Part shown: in pieces, positions 59,020-64,000 of the stretch
Layout: every line of letters starts with the position of its first letter
Numbering within the stretch: the stretch's first letter is position 1
NCBI GenBank assembly: GCA_947561585.1
Contig: CANNZV010001162.1
Location: forward strand, 116,861-180,860
From: Caprella mutica
Lineage: Eukaryota; Arthropoda; Malacostraca; Amphipoda; Caprellidae
Reading direction: 5' to 3'
DNA: 64,000 bases
Notes under the pieces: model-generated
The model's database searches: none
What the model was told of the DNA's origin: nothing
What the model saw: the letters and a program-made list of their open reading frames with translations, nothing else
Program-made: the position numbers and the translations under genes

Positions 59020-59529
59020 TTACATGAAATTTATTAACATGATATTTATTTACATGAAATTTATTAACATGAAATTTATTTATTTTAAATTTATTTACAT
59101 GAAATTTATTTACATGAAATTTATTTACAGGAAATTTATTTACATGAAATTTATTTACATGAAATTTATTTACATGAAATTTATTTACATGAAATTTATT
59201 TACATGAAATTTATTTACATGAAATTTATTTACATGAAATTTATTTACATGAAATTTATTTACATGAAATTTATTAACATGAAATTTATTTACATGAAAT
59301 TTATTAACATGAAATTTATTTATTTTAAATTTATTTACATGAGATTTATTTACATGAAATTTATTTACATGAAATTTATTTACATGAAATTTATTTACAT
59401 GAAATTTATTAACATGAAATTTATTTACATGAAATTTATTTACATGAAATTTATTTACATGAAATTTATTTACATGAAATTTATTTACATGAAATTTATT
59501 TACATGAAATTTATTTACATATAAATTTA
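59020..59529. repeat. 15-bp array, left arm
   Basis: About 34 units of ATGAAATTTATTTAC (with AAC and TATTTTAAA variants). It resumes at 60561-60725 after the nested element. The MKFIY frame is a by-product of the repeat. Confidence 0.95.
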
Positions 59530-60551
59530 GGTTCTAGGTATATTCCACCCCGCTATATTCAACCCCTGTAAATTCCACCGCGGTATATTCCACCCCAGGT
59601 ATATTCCACACCCTCTGACAATGCTCATTTGGGTGACAATAGAAATCTAAAGATTTTACTTTTTGATGGCCATTTGTTAAATAATTCGTACCAATGAAAA
59701 AATAACTCAGACGATATCCTGAGACATTTAGACAATATTTAATAATAAAATTACAAATATTCTAAATATGGTAGTTTTTTTCAAAGTTACGTGTTGAAAA
59801 AGTTAATATTAATACCTTTTTACCATGAAACTGCACATGTGCTCCCACAACAATGGTTGGATGTGGTGTGGAAAGGGTCGACTGGCAGAGACAACACACT
59901 CAGTGTTTTCGCTCTTTGCTAATAAGTTGCTGTTTTGGATTCTAAGACCAAATTCCCCGTGATCAAAATCTCTCAATGTGAAAAAAGACAATTACCTCTC
60001 AGTCTTGAAACCCTGTGCAATAACCCCCCCTCCCCATCAAAAACTTCCTGGTTAAAAAAACATGTAAAAAAAAGCCTTCGGTCAAAAACCACAACTTTTA
60101 CAAGTTAAAATTCCAAATGAATTAAATAAACAATAAATACTATATGACATCATCTTACAATTAATATCGCTGTTGTGTTGGCGATAGTGTAAAAAATCAG
60201 CTTGAGATTGAAAATCTAAATACCTCAACTGATAAATGCGTTCAAACAACCTTTCTTTCTGCTGTTCTGTCACATGTGTAGTGAAAAATTTAATTTATGT
60301 GATTAGCCAGCAAAATGTATAATTTGATACAGTGAAAATGCAAGTTACCTAGTATTATATATAATATTAATAAATGACTAATATTAATAAGTTAATAACT
60401 AAACAAACCAATTCCGTGAAGTGGGGTGGAATTTACCGGGGTGGAATATACCTAGGGTGGAATATACTGGGGTGGAATATACCGGGGTGGAATATACCTA
60501 TGATGCAATATACCGGGGTGGAAAATACCGAGGTGGAATATACCAGTCACC
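59530..60551. mobile_element. Foldback element with GGTGGAATATACCGGG arms
   Basis: Left end GGTTCTAGGTATATTCCACC; the right arm is at 60420-60545, ending CCAGTCACC. ATAAATTTA (59521-59529) and ATAAATCTA (60552-60560) form a 9-bp TSD with one mismatch, inside the 15-bp array. The arms are short (about five and seven units of about 16 bp). The interior lacks the shared core. Confidence 0.9.
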
Positions 60552-60974
60552 ATAAATCTATTTACATGAAATTTATTTACATGAAATTTATTTGCATGAA
60601 ATTTATTTACATGAAATTTATTTACATGAAATTTATTTGCATGAAATTTATTTACATGAAATTTATTTACATGAAATTTATTTACATGAAATTTATTTAC
60701 ATGAATTTATTTACATGAATTTATTTTCATTTAGTCTTCTTTGCATCAATTAACTACATAATATTTTTTTATATATATTTAATTTTACATATTTTTCAAG
60801 TTTACTTATATACTACCCCATTAATTTTAGCGGCTTATTAATAGTAAAAGAAAAAATATGTAAAATAATAATAAATAAAGTATATGAAAAATGTATCAAA
60901 AATAATTAATTACTAAAAAAATTAATGAAAAATTATTTAACAATTCTATGTGAATTTTTTTCATGTAAACAAAT

Positions 60975-61450
60975 TTTATATACATTTTTTTATGTAAATA
61001 AATTTCATGTAAATAAATTTCATGTGAATAAATTTCATGTAAATAAATTTCATGTAAATAAATTTCATGTAAATAAATTTCCTGTAAATAAATTTCCTGT
61101 AAATAAATTTCATGTAAATAAATTTCCTGTAAATAAATTTCATGTAATTAAATTTCATGTAAATAAATTTCATGTAAATAAATTTCATGTTAATAAATTT
61201 CATGTAAATAAATTTCATGTAAATAAATTTCATGTTAATAAATTTCATGTAAATAAATTTCATGTAAATAAATTTCATGTAAATAAATTTCATGTAAATA
61301 AATTTCATGTAAATAAATTTCATGTAAATAAATTTCATGTAAATAAATTTCATGTAAATAAATTTAAAATAAATAAATTTCATGTTAATAAATTTCATGT
61401 AAATAAATATCATGTTAATAAATTTCATGTAAATATATTTCACGTAATAA
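60975..61450. repeat. 15-bp array, right arm (inverted)
   Basis: About 31 units of GTAAATAAATTTCAT, the reverse complement of the left-arm unit. It holds the same minority variants (CCTGTAAA, TAAAATAAA) near the outer end. Confidence 0.95.
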
Positions 61451-61875
61451 ATTTAATTGACTGCGTATTGATTCGATTTTTATTCTGCTGAAATGATATT
61501 TCATTTGGAGGAAACGCTATTTCATTTGGAGGAATTGATAGTTCACTTGGAGGAATTGTTATTTCACTTTGATGAAATGTTTTTTCACTTTGATGAAGTT
61601 ATATTTCACTTTGATGAAATGCTATTTCACTTTGATGAAATTATATTTCACTTTGATGAAATTATATTTCACTTTGATGAAATGTTATTTCATTTGGAGG
61701 AACTTCAATTGGAAAAGGTATAGTGTTTCGCCTGCCAAATGTGAATCAAATATAATAATTATATAACTATAATTAATTTAAGATTATAGGTGAATTTATT
61801 TGTTCTAATTATATAATTACAATATTCATAGAATCATAACTAAATGAACAATATAAACAAAATTTAGGTTATAAT

Positions 61876-62172
61876 TAGGGTTGTGACAATATGCGTTGTG
61901 ACAATAAGACAAGACAAATTGAGAGAAGAGGAAATGACTGAGGTGGATGAAGAGGACGAGTGATGCAGATAAAGCCGATGAAAAGGCATATTCGAAGAAT
62001 CCTGACTGACTGACTTAAAATCATAGATCCTGAAAATATTATAGATGGAGAGAAATAAAGAGTATTGAATTGTTCTAAATCAAGCTTATATTGTATTCAA
62101 TACCATTACATTCAGTTTCGTCTATGCTATTCCTAAGTTCTTTAATTTTAAACGCATATTGTCACAACCTTA
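61876..62172. mobile_element. hAT-type MITE with internal insertion
   Basis: TAGGGTTGTGACAATATGC to GCATATTGTCACAACCTTA. GTTATAAT and ATTATAAT flank the two ends (7 of 8 match). An unrelated segment at about 61891-62023 interrupts it. Confidence 0.82.
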
Positions 62173-62332
62173 ATTATAATTGAAAATACAGAATAATTTC
62201 TAGAATGATACGAAAACTTTCTAATTCATAGAAAATTGATTCCCTTAAAGATGGACTGCTGTAAATCGATATTTTAATTAGGTACCAGAATATCATAAAT
62301 GAAAAACATATTTGACAAAATGTTAAATCTTA

Positions 62333-62765
62333 CCTTTTTGTAATCATGTAAGCAGCTGATGATGGCTTCACATGTTTATAAAACTATTTTGCCGATGGTT
62401 TGTGGCGCAATAGCACTGACAAACTTCAGATCTTCGAAAGTGTTTCCAGTGGCCAGGTAACGCAGTGTAATAGATAAACGTTCATTTGGAGAAATAGGCT
62501 GACGCATATTGGTAGATTTTTTTACAATCAGGGGCGTAACCATTTCCAAAAGATCATTGTAAGTTTTACCATCCATGCGTAGCAAGTTTTTGAGATCACT
62601 GGGCTCATTGTTCCTTAATTCACATTAAAGTTTATTGTGTCCAAACTTTGACCGTTTCAAAAATCATTCTTTTGACCACTTTGTGCAATTCTTTTTTGGG
62701 ACATCTGTTTCCTCTTCTATAGCGATAGCCACTGCCACAGCGATAGCTGGATCAAAATCCTCCAT
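62333..62765 (-). pseudogene. Harbinger transposase, N-terminal exon with stops
   Basis: The minus strand from ATG at 62765 (MEDFDPAIAVAVAIAIEEE) is open except for TGA at 62664-62666 and TAA at 62625-62627. It reads RMDGKTYNDLLEMVTPLI, then ISPNERLSITLRYLATGNTF and DLKFVSAIAPQTIGKI, the typical HARBI1-type N-terminal region. A third stop follows (62376-62378), then a donor (AAAAAG|GTAAGA) at about 62332. These stops show the transposase is inactive. Confidence 0.88.
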
Positions 62766-62925
62766 ATTCTTTCTTAGCGGATTGAAAGACCAAACTGGAA
62801 CAAACTGAGCCTGGTTTGTGCAATTAAATTGTCAATTAAATTGACCCGTATGTGAGCAACCTTAAATTGTCAATTATATTGTGCAACCAGACTTGCGCAA
62901 TAATATTGATCGTGTATGAGCCGCT

Positions 62926-62972
62926 TTAGAGGCTGCAGTTAGTTAGTAGGCCGCAATTTACCTGCTTGACCC
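62926..62972 (+). mobile_element. Right half of the MITE split by the Harbinger element
   Basis: TTAGAGGCTGCAGTTAGTTA through TTTACCTGCTTGACCC, then TA. Joined to 43776-43962 it reproduces the MITE at 34304-34534. Confidence 0.88.
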
Positions 62973-64000
62973 TAACTGCAGATTAGTCTTTCGAATATCT
63001 CAATTTCAAGGATTAAGCTGCCTAAAAATGGTAGCATTTAACAAATTTTCCACTGAGTTAAAAAATATAGCTTAAAATTCTGAATCCAGAGCTTAGAAAA
63101 TAAAAGCGAAAAAAATTAATTTACAAATGTATTAGTAAAAGATATAGTTCCATATGAGCATGACAATAAAAAATAGAGTCCTCAGCTAGAAATACTGAAG
63201 AATAACTTATCCATACAATAACTAATCAAGGCCAAGTTAAATTAGTATCTAAAGAAAGACTAATTTTCGTTCTGCCTAAAAACACAAGTTTTTAAATAGA
63301 GAGAGAGAGAGAGTGAAATTTGATGACCTTTCACCATGATGGCTGAAGACGAAATGTCCCGCACTGCATTAAAAAGAATCGAAATTTCTTACATGCGGGG
63401 GTAAAATGTGAATTTGGGGTAGCGTACGACAATCCGTGGTACAGTGGGAACTAGATTAATCATACGCCTCTCAGCAATTGGACGGATACACATTTCCGCG
63501 ATAGTACACTACACATTGGATCCATATGAAATGCTTTTAGCATCCAAAAGTGATTTAAGGGGCTTGTTTAAAATATATGAATCGAATTAAAAAAATATAA
63601 ACATATTTCTAGAGTACCTATTGAGTATCTATTGAGTAGTGATGGGAGGAGGTTGTTGTTATTAAACACCTCTGTTAATTATCTCGTGCGTCAGACCTGT
63701 GTTTCGCTTAGTCAGCACATTCGAGTGACCGGTGACTGTACTTTGCTGGTTCTGACTGTACTTTGTAATTGTAAATCCCTTATGCAGCGCAATTAGCAGC
63801 GTTACTGCCATTCTTTAGTGCTTTTATTTAGGTTGTTTTTATCGTCAGTAAGTTTTGATTTTTATCTCTTTTAACCTTTTTATTCTGTAGTAAGCTGGTA
63901 AGTTAACCTTGTTTAGGTGTGTTGTAGGAGGTTTAAGTTACAGCTGAGGTAGGAATTGTTGGTCTGCCTGGTGAACTCTAAACGTCTGCTAAGAATTCCA
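62973..64000. other. AT-rich DNA to the window edge
   Basis: No gene supported. There is an (AG)n run at 63298-63313. A slightly GC-richer stretch at 63640-64000 could be a 5' region of a gene beyond the window, but shows no splice-supported exon. Confidence 0.45.

Larger units (their letters stand above)
58728..61724. mobile_element. 3-kb palindromic element with near-identical arms
   Basis: Starts ACTATACCTTTTCCAATTG and ends with its reverse complement. The outer 231 bp of each arm (58729-58959 and 61493-61723) translate to the same 76-residue frame on opposite strands, so they are essentially identical. Next come ATGAAATTTATTTAC arrays in opposite orientation. The left arm is interrupted by the foldback element at 59530-60551. 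Confidence 0.85.
43963..62925. mobile_element. PIF/Harbinger element, 19 kb, disrupted by nested insertions
   Basis: Terminal inverted repeats AGCGGCCAATACACGATC (left) and its near reverse complement (right), flanked by TTA (43960-43962, 62926-62928), the typical 3-bp Harbinger duplication. Inside are a MADF gene on the plus strand (48803, 57518) and a DDE transposase on the minus strand (62765 to 49520). Subterminal AAATTGACCGTGT motifs occur near both ends. Later insertions include 44009-44918, 45424-45870, 46371-46608, 48144-48377, 49898-54397, the foldback around 55262-56560, 58728-61724 and 61876-62172. The original element was probably only a few kb. Confidence 0.9.

Noticed and set aside
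59009..61491. Hydrophobic MKFIY and HVNKF repeat proteins
   Set aside because: Direct products of the 15-bp array, mirrored in the inverted arm. No independent evidence for translation.

Overview
The window is AT-rich, low-coding eukaryotic DNA, most likely from an insect. The evidence is GT-AG spliced exons, AATAAA signals, and relics of animal-type transposons (PIF/Harbinger with a MADF partner gene, hAT, Tc1/mariner, EN-RT LINE, Helitron). I cannot name the species. No bacterial operon, CRISPR array, rRNA or intact tRNA gene is visible.

Genes. Two diverged paralogous loci are the only host-like genes I can support. Locus 1 (exons 8357-8430 and 10806-11409) encodes a short basic leader followed by 16 acidic octapeptide repeats. 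Locus 2 (exons 35979-36278 and 36971-37580) encodes a C3HC4 RING finger followed by 22 octapeptide repeats. Their introns and 3' ends are also related: both have a large minisatellite just upstream of the same splice acceptor, and similar 3' UTRs ending at AATAAA. Locus 1 lacks the RING.

Minisatellites. Very large arrays sit at 1-1479 (17 bp), 9449-10350 (21 bp), 10350-10735 (24 bp), 11766-12654 (17 bp) and 35140-35890 (18 bp). The long reading frames inside them are by-products of the repeats, except the two coding octapeptide arrays.

Transposons. The rest is a palimpsest of nested elements, many bounded by visible target-site duplications (TSDs). At 14340-25290 an EN-RT LINE is split by a TA-flanked element (15591-24828), which itself holds a further 7.7-kb inverted-repeat element and smaller insertions. 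At 30110-33454 an inverted-repeat element carries two Helitrons joined head to tail. At 38358-39701 lies a hAT element with an 8-bp TSD. At 43963-62925 lies one 19-kb PIF/Harbinger element, flanked by TTA and inserted in a small MITE. Its transposase (minus strand) and MADF gene (plus strand) have interleaved exons and have been broken up by at least eight later insertions.

Most unusual signal. A family of about 0.45-1.4 kb foldback elements (19471, 21460, 27056, 44009, 45424, 59530) shares end motifs (GGTTCTAGG at one end, CCGGTCACC at the other) and, in three cases, 9-bp TSDs. Their inverted arms are built of short tandem repeats of about 16 bp whose sequence is mostly particular to each element. 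Several carry or lie near a common ~200-bp core that retains an open reading frame.
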